Assembly: GCA_041399065.1 (NCBI GenBank)
Contig: JAWKTN010000003.1
Coordinates: forward strand, 868,001 to 932,000
Origin: JAGQPD01 sp020426865
GTDB lineage: Bacteria; Planctomycetota; Planctomycetia; Pirellulales; Pirellulaceae
DNA: 64,000 nt
Direction: 5' to 3'
The notes beneath the pieces are model-generated. The model saw nothing but the letters and a program-made list of their open reading frames with translations, had not been told where the DNA came from and searched no databases. Position numbers and translations under genes: made by a program. Below are positions 26,219 through 33,937 of this stretch, one piece after another. Numbering within the stretch: the first letter of the stretch is position 1; every line of letters starts with the position of its first letter.

Positions 26219-27451
26219 TCAGTTACGCTGGATTTCGTTTGGCCCGACGGTCACGGTCATCGTTTGATCGACGCGGAACCGTTCGGCGACACGCAGGATA
26301 TCATCGACGGTAATGTTGCGATATCGTTCGACGGAGTCTCGGACGGTATGATATTCGCCGCGTTGGAGCCAATTGTTTCCGACCGAGAACAATCGGTTGG
26401 AGGGACGTTCGCCGCGGCGGACGACGTGCGAGCAAATCTTGCTTTTGGCCAACTCCAGTTCGTCGAATGCAATGCCATCTTGGATCAGTTCCGCTTGAGC
26501 TTGTGCGAGCAGGGCGAGGTTATCGGCCCCTTGTTCGGGCATGCAGCTCAGGTAGGTCATGGTGATGCCCGTTCCCTGGAATTCATAGCAGCTGACAACA
26601 GCGTATTCGGCGAGTCCGGGATCGACGAGCAACCAGAAGAGACGGCTGCCGCTGTCGTCGCCAAGGATCATGGTCAGCAGTCGATAGGCGTATCGATCGG
26701 GGTCATCGGCGGCTGGTCCGGGCGAAATTTGGACGACGTATTGTTGCGAGACGTGTTCCTTTGCGATCGACAGATAGCCGGTTTGGCCTTCGGAAAAACT
26801 CAGATCGCGGGGAGCGCTGAACGGTTCCCACATGCCACATCGTTGGTCGGCAGATGACACAAGTGCGTCGAAGTCGACTTTGCCGCTGGCGGCCAGCACG
26901 ATATTTCCCGGGCTGTAACGATGCTGAAAGTAGGATCGCATCGCGTCGGGGGTCAGAGCTCCCACGCTTTCGACCGTTCCGAGCACGTTGTTGCCCAATG
27001 GATGTTGGCCAAAGTAAGCGGCCATGCATTTTTCATACGCACCGAATGGTGGCTGATCGTCGTACTTGAAGATTTCTTCGATGATCACTTGCTTTTCGGT
27101 TTCGAAGTCATCCGTTCGCAGCGACGGCCGGAGGATGTCCGACAACAGGTCGACCGCCTGTGCTTGATACTCCGGCAGGACGGTTGCGTAATAGACGGTT
27201 TGTTCTTCGCTGGTGTAGGCGTTGGACTGCGAGCCGATTTCATCGAGTTCACGATTGACGTCATCGGCCGAGCGTGTGGGAGTCCCTTTGAACACCATAT
27301 GTTCGAGGAAGTGGCTTACGCCTGCCACGGCGGGCGATTCGTCGCGGGATCCGGTTCGCACGAAAAAGGCCAGGCCCATGGAGTGAGCCCGATCGTTGCA
27401 TTCGGCGACAATCTCCAATCCGTTGTCGAGCACTTGTCTACGAAACTGCAA
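26219..27451 (-). CDS. M16-family zinc peptidase (active partner)
   Basis: A 410-aa insulinase/processing-peptidase-like protein. The inverted zinc motif is intact: HFLEH (His47, Glu50, His51), with the distal Glu in the segment QVIIEEIFKYDD about 75 residues later. The two M16 halves (N and C) are present, as usual for this ~45-kDa class. It overlaps the upstream M16 gene by 14 bp. The pair probably forms a heterodimer like mitochondrial processing peptidase or PqqFG-type enzymes; the substrate is unknown. Confidence 0.92.
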   Translation of the reverse strand: MQFRRQVLDNGLEIVAECNDRAHSMGLAFFVRTGSRDESPAVAGVSHFLEHMVFKGTPTRSADDVNRELDEIGSQSNAYTSEEQTVYYATVLPEYQAQAVDLLSDILRPSLRTDDFETEKQVIIEEIFKYDDQPPFGAYEKCMAAYFGQHPLGNNVLGTVESVGALTPDAMRSYFQHRYSPGNIVLAASGKVDFDALVSSADQRCGMWEPFSAPRDLSFSEGQTGYLSIAKEHVSQQYVVQISPGPAADDPDRYAYRLLTMILGDDSGSRLFWLLVDPGLAEYAVVSCYEFQGTGITMTYLSCMPEQGADNLALLAQAQAELIQDGIAFDELELAKSKICSHVVRRGERPSNRLFSVGNNWLQRGEYHTVRDSVERYRNITVDDILRVAERFRVDQTMTVTVGPNEIQRN

Positions 27452-28724
27452 GTTTCACCTCCAGCGGCTCGGCACCCAGTGTCACGACAACAAAATCATC
27501 GGGCGGGTGTTCTGCCAAATAGCGATTGATTGAGTCACAACTTAGCCCGTTGATCGTGCGACGGATTTCGTCCATCGTGCGGACGCGCCCCAAGTGGTAC
27601 CAATCACCGGCCATCGCGCCACTGCGCGCCGTGCTGGATTCCTGTTGCATGATCAGAGCACTTTTCACGCGTGCCTGCAGTCGCCGCAGTTCATCGGGAT
27701 CGATCCCCTCGGCGATCTTGCGCAGTTCGGCCACCATTACGTCCAAGGTTTCTTGAGCCCGGTCGGTACTTGTCCCGGCATAACACATGACCCGACCTCG
27801 TTCGGGTAGCGAATGATACGAGGCGAAGACGGTGTAGCAGAGCCCTCGCCGTTCACGGACTTCGGTAAACAGCCGCGAACTCATGCCATCGCTCAGCACC
27901 CCCACGGCGCCACGGGCCTGAAAATAATCGGGATGGCGATACGGTACGGACGGATAAGAGACACCAATGTGGGTTTGACTCGATTCGTGTTCGATGTGCC
28001 AATATCCACCGCTGGGAGGGGATTCGGCCAGCGGCGAACGCGCTCTTGTTGGCCAGTCGCCGAAGATCTCGGTGACGTAGTTCCGTAATTCCGACCAGCG
28101 GAAATTGCCGGCCACACTCAATATCACGCGTTCCGGCAAGTAGCTGTTTGTGACGAATGTGTGCACGTCGTCGAGCGAAACCGCGGCCACTGTCTCTCGC
28201 TCGCCATGCGGAGATCGACCCCACGGTTCGCCGTAGGACTGATGCCGTAATCGCTGCATCGTGCGCTGGGCCAAATCGTCCTCGAATGCCTGGATCTCCT
28301 GGTAACAAACCTGTTTGGAGTCGTCCAACTGATCTTCAGGAAGATGCGGGCATCGCAACAGGTCGGCATACATCGCCAACGTCGGTTGCAGATTCTCCGC
28401 CAACATCGCCGCTGCGAAACTGGTGTGCGACTGCGATACCGACGCACTCCGGTCGACTCCCAACCGGTCCAACGCCTCCACGTACGCTCGACTGTCCTTG
28501 TCGCCTGCCCCTCGCTGTACCATTTCGCAAACCAGATTGGCCAGTCCGGCACGTTCCGGCGGGTCGTACCCACATCCGGCGGGCAATAACAATGTAAAGG
28601 CAGCCGATTCCACCCAATCCATCCGCTCGGCCACCAGCGTCAATCCATTCGGCAAGATGTACGATTCGATTTCTTGTGGTACGTGTGCTTGGGACACCGA
28701 CACTCCTTTACTGGTTCGATCCAA
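27438..28724 (-). CDS. M16-like protein lacking the zinc site (inactive partner)
   Basis: A 428-aa M16-fold protein (SYILPNGLTLVAERMDWVES). Where the HxxEH motif belongs the sequence reads NLVCE (residues 63-67), so all three key residues are lost. The C-half (VILSVAGNF, GMSSRLFTEVRERRGLCYTV) is well conserved and carries the R/Y substrate-binding motif. It overlaps the active M16 gene by 14 bp, which supports a paired complex. This is typical of bacterial alpha/beta M16 pairs. Confidence 0.9.
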   Translation of the reverse strand: MDRTSKGVSVSQAHVPQEIESYILPNGLTLVAERMDWVESAAFTLLLPAGCGYDPPERAGLANLVCEMVQRGAGDKDSRAYVEALDRLGVDRSASVSQSHTSFAAAMLAENLQPTLAMYADLLRCPHLPEDQLDDSKQVCYQEIQAFEDDLAQRTMQRLRHQSYGEPWGRSPHGERETVAAVSLDDVHTFVTNSYLPERVILSVAGNFRWSELRNYVTEIFGDWPTRARSPLAESPPSGGYWHIEHESSQTHIGVSYPSVPYRHPDYFQARGAVGVLSDGMSSRLFTEVRERRGLCYTVFASYHSLPERGRVMCYAGTSTDRAQETLDVMVAELRKIAEGIDPDELRRLQARVKSALIMQQESSTARSGAMAGDWYHLGRVRTMDEIRRTINGLSCDSINRYLAEHPPDDFVVVTLGAEPLEVKLAVS

Positions 28725-28795
28725 ACGCCAACACGATTGTCGCCGGCCGATTCTTTTTTGTGAAGCCGATTCTACAAGTTGGGGTGCTGCAAATT

Positions 28796-28855
28796 GTGAT
28801 GCTGCGAGTCGTGATGCTGCGAGTCGTGATGCTGCGAGTCGTGATGCTGCGTGTT
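28796..28855. repeat. 15-bp tandem array after the GNAT stop codon
   Basis: gtgatgctgcgagtc occurs three times exactly (28796-28840) followed by a partial fourth unit (28841-28855). The array lies 7 bp beyond the stop codon of the GNAT gene on the minus strand and 72 bp before the M16 start. Confidence 0.95.
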
Positions 28856-28862
28856 TGCGATA

Positions 28863-29423
28863 TTACGTATAGGCGGCTTCTACGGCTTTGTAAACCGTAC
28901 GGGTCTGGCGAAAGCCAAGCCGGCGATACAGGCGGATGGCGCCGACATTGCGAGCCGTCACCTCTAAGTAAACACGACGGAGGTTGACGTCGTCAAACCC
29001 CAATAGCGCTTGCATGATCAATGCACGACCGATCCCACGACCTCGATGTTCCGGCACGACGCCGATATTCTGGATGCCCCCCATTCCCTCCAAATCGCGG
29101 ACTCCCTGGATTGTTCCCACGTATTCCAGGTGATGATCGAAGGGATTGACCCAACCTGCCAACCAAGTTGCTCCCGGCAAAAAGCCGTCGCGCTGGCTGA
29201 TCTCGTTCATTAGGCGGACGCATCCGTCGGCTTCGCCCAAACAGGGAAACACGTGGGCATCGACTTCCATGCGGAAACTACGATACTTGACGTCTGCGTG
29301 TGCTTCGATCAGCAAGCTGCTCCACGGAATCAGGCAATATCCGTCGGGCAATGGCCAGCGGCGAACCGCTGTCCGCGCCAAATCGACGTCCATGCGGTAT
29401 CGCTTGTAATAGTTTACGGTCAT
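28863..29423 (-). CDS. GNAT-family N-acetyltransferase
   Basis: A 186-aa enzyme (start at 29423, MTVNYYKRYRMDVDL). Coenzyme A binding motif A is clear: IGVVPEHRGRGIGRALI, with the R/Q-x-x-G-x-G/A pattern, and the C-terminal NVGAIRLYRRLGF is standard. The N-terminal part (RSFRMEVDAHVFPCLGEADG) could bind the acceptor. A longer frame from 29576 has a basic, proline-rich N-terminus that is unlikely to be translated. It may use its own promoter. Substrate unknown. Confidence 0.88.
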   Translation of the reverse strand: MTVNYYKRYRMDVDLARTAVRRWPLPDGYCLIPWSSLLIEAHADVKYRSFRMEVDAHVFPCLGEADGCVRLMNEISQRDGFLPGATWLAGWVNPFDHHLEYVGTIQGVRDLEGMGGIQNIGVVPEHRGRGIGRALIMQALLGFDDVNLRRVYLEVTARNVGAIRLYRRLGFRQTRTVYKAVEAAYT

Positions 29424-29648
29424 CCACGACGCCCTTCTTGCCAAACCACGAAGCTCGACACGCCCCCAAATTATATCCGCTTTTAAGTCAGAAGGTGCGA
29501 TACGGCAAGCGGGCGGGGGAAGATTTTTCAAAATCGGTCGCCCGGGCCACGGGGATCCGATGTTTGCCACCGACACACGTGCCGACCATCCAGCTTGATC
29601 GGCACCACACCTACGACCGATACGCAGGAGGGATGTGAGCAGCCGGTG

Positions 29649-30635
29649 CTATTGCCAGTCGTTGTGGTCCATGATTTCCTGTCCATTGCGGGTGATCAGC
29701 GCCGACAGGACTTGCGCCGATAAGGTAGGGCTGACAAAATGAACCGACGCATCGCACATGGCGAACATGGCACCTTGGTGGAATCCGTAGGGGTCGGTGT
29801 AGTTGTTGAGATTGATGCCGTTTCCATAGAAAGTGGCGTATTCGGCGGTGGCCCAGGCGCCCTCGGACGGCTCGACTTCGGGGTCGACCCGACCGTACGG
29901 GAGCAAGGCGACGGGTTTGCCCGCCTGTTCAATGATCAACGTCGTATGCGACAAGCCGTCACGGGCCAGTTTGAGTTTCCCTGGCTTGGCGCGAAAAACC
30001 GCGCTGAATTGATCGGGAGGAACGTTGTCCATCCCGCTGGCGGGTATTTCTGCATCCGATGAAATCTCCGGACCGCTATTCCATACGCCGGGCATCAACA
30101 CGCCGGCCGCGGCGACGGACACGTCGAATGAACCAACGTAGTCGGTCGGAGCCATATCGAGACGCACGTGCTTCTCCTCGCCTTTTCCCAGGATCGCGAT
30201 CAACGGATCGTCGCGCTGGGCGGATGGGCACAGGAACAAGGGAAGCCGGGTGGCAACGACCGCGGCGTTGGATGGCTCCCAGGGGCGGCGCGACAAGTCC
30301 ACCTGGTTGCGGAGGTCGCCCTGTTCGGCGAATGGAAGCAGTGCCAATCGCCAGGAAAAGTTGTCCCAAGGATGCATGCGATCGGAAGCCCACAAGGGTG
30401 GCAGTCGTTCGCTGGTTGCTGACGCGTAGTTGATGGCCGCCAGGCCAATCTGTCGGATGTTGTTCTGGCATGCGGTGCGCCGAGCCGCTTCCCGTGCCGC
30501 TTGGATTGCCGGCAATAGCATCGAGACCAGCAGCCCGATGATCGCAATGACTACCAGTAGTTCGACGAGCGTAAATGCCGATCGGTGGATCCGACCGACC
30601 CGTGCAGATTGAAACGTTATTGGCGTTCGCGACAT
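29649..30635 (-). CDS. DUF1559 prepilin-like protein
   Basis: A 328-aa planctomycete-specific prepilin-like protein. The prepilin signal is SAFTLVELLVVIAIIGLLVS, followed by MLLPAIQAAREAARRTACQNN, the DUF1559 hallmark. Near the C-terminus GFHQGAMFAMCDASVHFVS is the H-X9-DG motif (here H...D-A). It begins 3 bp after the kinase stop, so it is the third gene of the sigma-kinase operon. Proteins of this family are numerous in planctomycetes and of unknown function. Confidence 0.94.
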   Translation of the reverse strand: MSRTPITFQSARVGRIHRSAFTLVELLVVIAIIGLLVSMLLPAIQAAREAARRTACQNNIRQIGLAAINYASATSERLPPLWASDRMHPWDNFSWRLALLPFAEQGDLRNQVDLSRRPWEPSNAAVVATRLPLFLCPSAQRDDPLIAILGKGEEKHVRLDMAPTDYVGSFDVSVAAAGVLMPGVWNSGPEISSDAEIPASGMDNVPPDQFSAVFRAKPGKLKLARDGLSHTTLIIEQAGKPVALLPYGRVDPEVEPSEGAWATAEYATFYGNGINLNNYTDPYGFHQGAMFAMCDASVHFVSPTLSAQVLSALITRNGQEIMDHNDWQ

Positions 30636-30638
30636 GGT

Positions 30639-32705
30639 CTACTCCTGATCGTATCGCAGCATCGGCGAGTGAAACGTGGCCTCGTCCTCCTGCAGGAAGA
30701 CTCCAATCTGTCCCAGATATTCCCGGTCGATGTTGGTGGCGATGCGATTCCGCTGATTGCGCCCTTCAAATGACAGTGTCCAGAGCGATTCGGGCAATGC
30801 CTTGTGGTTCCAGGTAACGTGCGGAAAAGGATCCGTGCCGACTCGGACCATCAACTCATACGAGCGACCGGCGATCGGTGCTGGCACCTCCACGTCGGCC
30901 CACGGTTCGCGTTGCATTGCCGGCTGGTCGAGACGATCTTTTCGTCGCAGTTTCACCTGACTCCAGACCAATTTCCAGCGCTCGGTCGGTTGGGACTGTT
31001 CGTTCACGCTGTCGACGATACGGACCAGTTCGACCGATTGATAGACGCGCCCCGCGGCCTGCTCCTCCGACAGCGCCCGCATGCCAAATACGACTCCGAG
31101 CTGACCGGTCCACTGCTGCTGTTGTAGCGCGACTCGAACCGTGAATGTGCCTCGCAGCGGACTTCCCATGCGCAAGATACTCGGTTGATTGCACTGAATC
31201 CCGTAGGCATGTGGGTCCTCGATGGCCGCGTCATTGGCGATCGTCGACCAGCGCCCCGACTGGGCTCCGCCGAGGCATTCGAACGGATACGACGTGTTGG
31301 GGCGCAGCGATCGCCACTGGTCGGTGCCGATCGTCGGTCGAACCGTATGGTGGCGTAACCCATGGACCGCCAGGCTCACACACGCCGACGTTGCTAGAGC
31401 CAACAGCCACCGCCGATCGACTCGCAGTGCACGACGCATCCGTCGCGAGCGGAGGGCGTGTGAATTGACCGGCAATCCTGCGGCTGCCGCCAGCGACAGT
31501 AGGTCCGCTGTGGAGGAATAGGGGGAGAGCGCCTGAGCAAGTTCGGCGGGAGTCGCATACCGTTGCGATGGATCTTTGGCCAATAGCTTGTGGATGATCC
31601 GCTGTACGCCATCCGGAATGGAGGGTCGTATCGCCCGGACATTGGGAATTGGCGCTTGCTGATGCGCCTGAAACTTGCCGCCGTACTTGACGTAGGCAGC
31701 GGCGTAGGGGGGGCTGCCGGTCAGCAGTTTGTAGAGCGTGCAACCGAGACTGTACAGATCGCCGCGCACATCGACCTGTGAGAACCTGGTCCATTGTTCG
31801 GGCGACATGTAGTCGGCAGTTCCGCGTGCCGATTCCTCATTGCCGTCGTCGGAGCTGATTGTGTGCAGGATGACCGTTTGCGGGCACGACTCCGTTGGTG
31901 CCTGTCGTTCGTTTTGAAATGAAACCAGGCCGAGGTCGAGTAATTTGATTTGGCCTTCACACGTCAAGAGTAGATTTGACGGCTTCACATCGCGATGGAC
32001 CAGGCCGTTGCGAGCGGCATAGCCAAGTGCATCAGCAGTTTGTCGAGCGATCTCGCAGGCGTCGTGGACGTCAAGCGGTCCGAGCTGCTGCAAGAGACTG
32101 GAGACGTCCATGCCCGGCGCATGCTCCATGACCAGATAGTGACGCCCCTGGTCCTCTCCGGCATCCGAGGCACGGATGATATGCGGGTGATCGAGTTTGC
32201 CAATCGCGCGCATCTCCGCCAGAAAACGGGATACCGTGCTGGCGTCGCGATGCGCCATCGATGCCAGGACTTTGACAGCCACGAGCTTGTCCAGTTTCAT
32301 GTGCTTGGCTCGGTATACCGCACTGGTGGCTCCCTGGCCAATCAACTCGAGCAGCTCATAAGCCCCCAGCGTTCGCGGCAACGTACCTTCATGCTCGTCG
32401 ATCAACGACGGTCGCGCATGCGGCGCCGCGCGACGATCCGACAGGGCCGTCGTCAATACCGATGTTGGTGTTTCGGCAAGCAGCTGCCGGTACATCTCCC
32501 GCAACGCTGGTTCGTCTTCCTCCGAACAGGGTAACATCGCCAACCCGCGGACGCACGTGTCGCTATTCTCCGTTAAAGAATCCAGCGTCGTCTCGCATTC
32601 CGGACAACTCGTGACGTGCGTTTCCAACTCGTCGAGCAGATCCACTGGCAATTCGCCGCGCAACATCGCCAGTAATTCGCGGGTGCGGGGACATGCCGTA
32701 TACAT
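30639..32705 (-). CDS. Membrane Ser/Thr protein kinase with N-terminal zinc-finger (anti-sigma-like) domain
   Basis: A 688-aa kinase. Residues 1-40 contain C5, H30, C34 and C37, the C-x24-H-x3-C-x2-C pattern of zinc-finger anti-sigma (zf-HC2) domains. The kinase domain (about 112-385) has the Gly loop (GQGATSAVY), Lys145 (VAVKV), HRDVKPSN (237-244), DLG (257-259 in place of DFG) and SPEQW. A membrane helix at about 430-450 (WLLALATSACVSLAVHG) is followed by an extracytoplasmic domain of about 230 residues. The ECF sigma gene lies 47 bp upstream, and a DUF1559 gene starts 3 bp downstream. It could hold or release the sigma factor in response to outside signals; this is inference. Confidence 0.9.
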   Translation of the reverse strand: MYTACPRTRELLAMLRGELPVDLLDELETHVTSCPECETTLDSLTENSDTCVRGLAMLPCSEEDEPALREMYRQLLAETPTSVLTTALSDRRAAPHARPSLIDEHEGTLPRTLGAYELLELIGQGATSAVYRAKHMKLDKLVAVKVLASMAHRDASTVSRFLAEMRAIGKLDHPHIIRASDAGEDQGRHYLVMEHAPGMDVSSLLQQLGPLDVHDACEIARQTADALGYAARNGLVHRDVKPSNLLLTCEGQIKLLDLGLVSFQNERQAPTESCPQTVILHTISSDDGNEESARGTADYMSPEQWTRFSQVDVRGDLYSLGCTLYKLLTGSPPYAAAYVKYGGKFQAHQQAPIPNVRAIRPSIPDGVQRIIHKLLAKDPSQRYATPAELAQALSPYSSTADLLSLAAAAGLPVNSHALRSRRMRRALRVDRRWLLALATSACVSLAVHGLRHHTVRPTIGTDQWRSLRPNTSYPFECLGGAQSGRWSTIANDAAIEDPHAYGIQCNQPSILRMGSPLRGTFTVRVALQQQQWTGQLGVVFGMRALSEEQAAGRVYQSVELVRIVDSVNEQSQPTERWKLVWSQVKLRRKDRLDQPAMQREPWADVEVPAPIAGRSYELMVRVGTDPFPHVTWNHKALPESLWTLSFEGRNQRNRIATNIDREYLGQIGVFLQEDEATFHSPMLRYDQE

Positions 32706-32752
32706 TGCTCACATTCGCTACGTCAGGACGATCGAAGTAACCCTGGAGCGAA

Positions 32753-33340
32753 CTATCCCAGGGACTCTCGTAGTTTTCGTAAAGTTCGCATCTTGATCAA
32801 CCGGACCGCGTTCGCCGTCACCCCAAACTCCTCGCCGACATCGACCGCCGATTGGCCATCCACGACGACTCGCCAAAATATGTGCCAGTCGCGCTGCGAA
32901 CATTGGGATCGTACCAACTCGATCAAACGAGCGTCCATCACATGGGACGTCGAACTAGTGGAATCCTCGTTCTCCAGTGACGGAAGTTCGGCTATGTTCT
33001 CCAGTCGGCGGTGAGCGTCGGTCCCGCCTACCGCGTTGCCAGGTTGCTTGCCGGATTCGCGAAAATGATCGCGAATCTTGTTTTGGGTGATCCGTCGCAG
33101 CCAACCGCGAAACGACGCACCGTCCTGACGGTGGTCGAAGTCGCCGACCTTCCGCGCCACCGCCCTCAAGACTTCCTGGACGACGTTGCTGGCATCGGCG
33201 GGCTGAAGCCCCGCATGGCGACACCAACGGTACGCGCGACGACCGTAGGTCTCCACCAGTCGCTGCCAAGCCGCCGGATCCTGGGCTTGTGCCCCCCGGA
33301 TCAAGCTGGTCGACGTTCGACTTTCGGTGCCATCTAACAT
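32753..33340 (-). CDS. ECF-type RNA polymerase sigma factor
   Basis: A 195-aa sigma-70 family protein. Region 2 is visible (QDPAAWQRLVETYGRRAYRW, NVVQEVLRAVARKVGDF) and region 4 has the HTH (RDWHIFWRVVVDGQSAVDVG, FGVTANAVRLIKMRTLRKL). The segment between is the planctomycete style, with FRGWLRRITQNKIRDHFR. Start MLDGTESRT at 33340 is preferred to 33427, which would add a hydrophobic extension. The downstream kinase with a zinc-finger domain is the likely regulator. Confidence 0.88.
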   Translation of the reverse strand: MLDGTESRTSTSLIRGAQAQDPAAWQRLVETYGRRAYRWCRHAGLQPADASNVVQEVLRAVARKVGDFDHRQDGASFRGWLRRITQNKIRDHFRESGKQPGNAVGGTDAHRRLENIAELPSLENEDSTSSTSHVMDARLIELVRSQCSQRDWHIFWRVVVDGQSAVDVGEEFGVTANAVRLIKMRTLRKLRESLG

Positions 33341-33491
33341 TAGAACGCCGCCGCATTTCAAAAAAAGAACTGGCCCAGCAGAACCTGGCCTAACGGCGAT
33401 CATAAATGAAATCGCAGAAATGGGCAAATCGCCGCGGTGCCGCCCACTTTCCGTGCTGCTTTTCTTACCGCGATCGGTCTCCTCGCACGCC

Positions 33492-33854
33492 TCAGCTCAT
33501 CGGCAAAAATGCGCCGCCGCTGATGTACCATCCGTCCCCCGAGGGCATGCTCCAATTGACGTGCACGCGGAACTGTAATGTATCGGTTCGCCTTCTTCCC
33601 GACACCTCCATCGTAACCGTAACAGTCATGCCGTCCAGCGGTCGGTTGGTGAGCAAGCCAATGCCGTCCTCAGAAACGTCGCGGGTGTAGGCCTCCAATT
33701 GTGGGTCAAGCGGCTCTGTACTGCTCAATTGAATCGGCAGAAACAACGGCTCGCGACCCGACGACCGTTGCTCGAACTCCACACCACGTGCGGCGCCGAT
33801 CAACCGTCGGGCGATCTTCAGTGATTCCGGGCAAACGGGAGTTGATGTTGGCAT
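33492..33854 (-). CDS. PilZ-domain protein (c-di-GMP binding)
   Basis: A 120-aa single-domain PilZ protein. The c-di-GMP motif pair is complete: RSSGR (RxxxR) and DVSEDGIG (DxSxxG), followed by the beta-barrel (LNRPL ... TVTVTMEVSGRRRTDTLQFRV, MPSGDGWYISGGAF). It probably senses cyclic di-GMP and transmits to another protein. It sits between the sigma operon and the degenerate GGDEF gene, in a region of c-di-GMP genes. Confidence 0.88.
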   Translation of the reverse strand: MPTSTPVCPESLKIARRLIGAARGVEFEQRSSGREPLFLPIQLSSTEPLDPQLEAYTRDVSEDGIGLLTNRPLDGMTVTVTMEVSGRRRTDTLQFRVHVNWSMPSGDGWYISGGAFLPMS

Positions 33855-33937
33855 TGGGTTTACCTTTTTGTTTCTCGAGAGACTCTCTGATTCTTTATCC
33901 GCAGCCCTGTGCCGCGAATGTGCGGTGGTTGAGCCAC

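Noticed and set aside
28676..28987. A plus-strand frame with MLRVV repeats
   Set aside because: It arises from the 15-bp spacer array and runs antisense into the GNAT gene.
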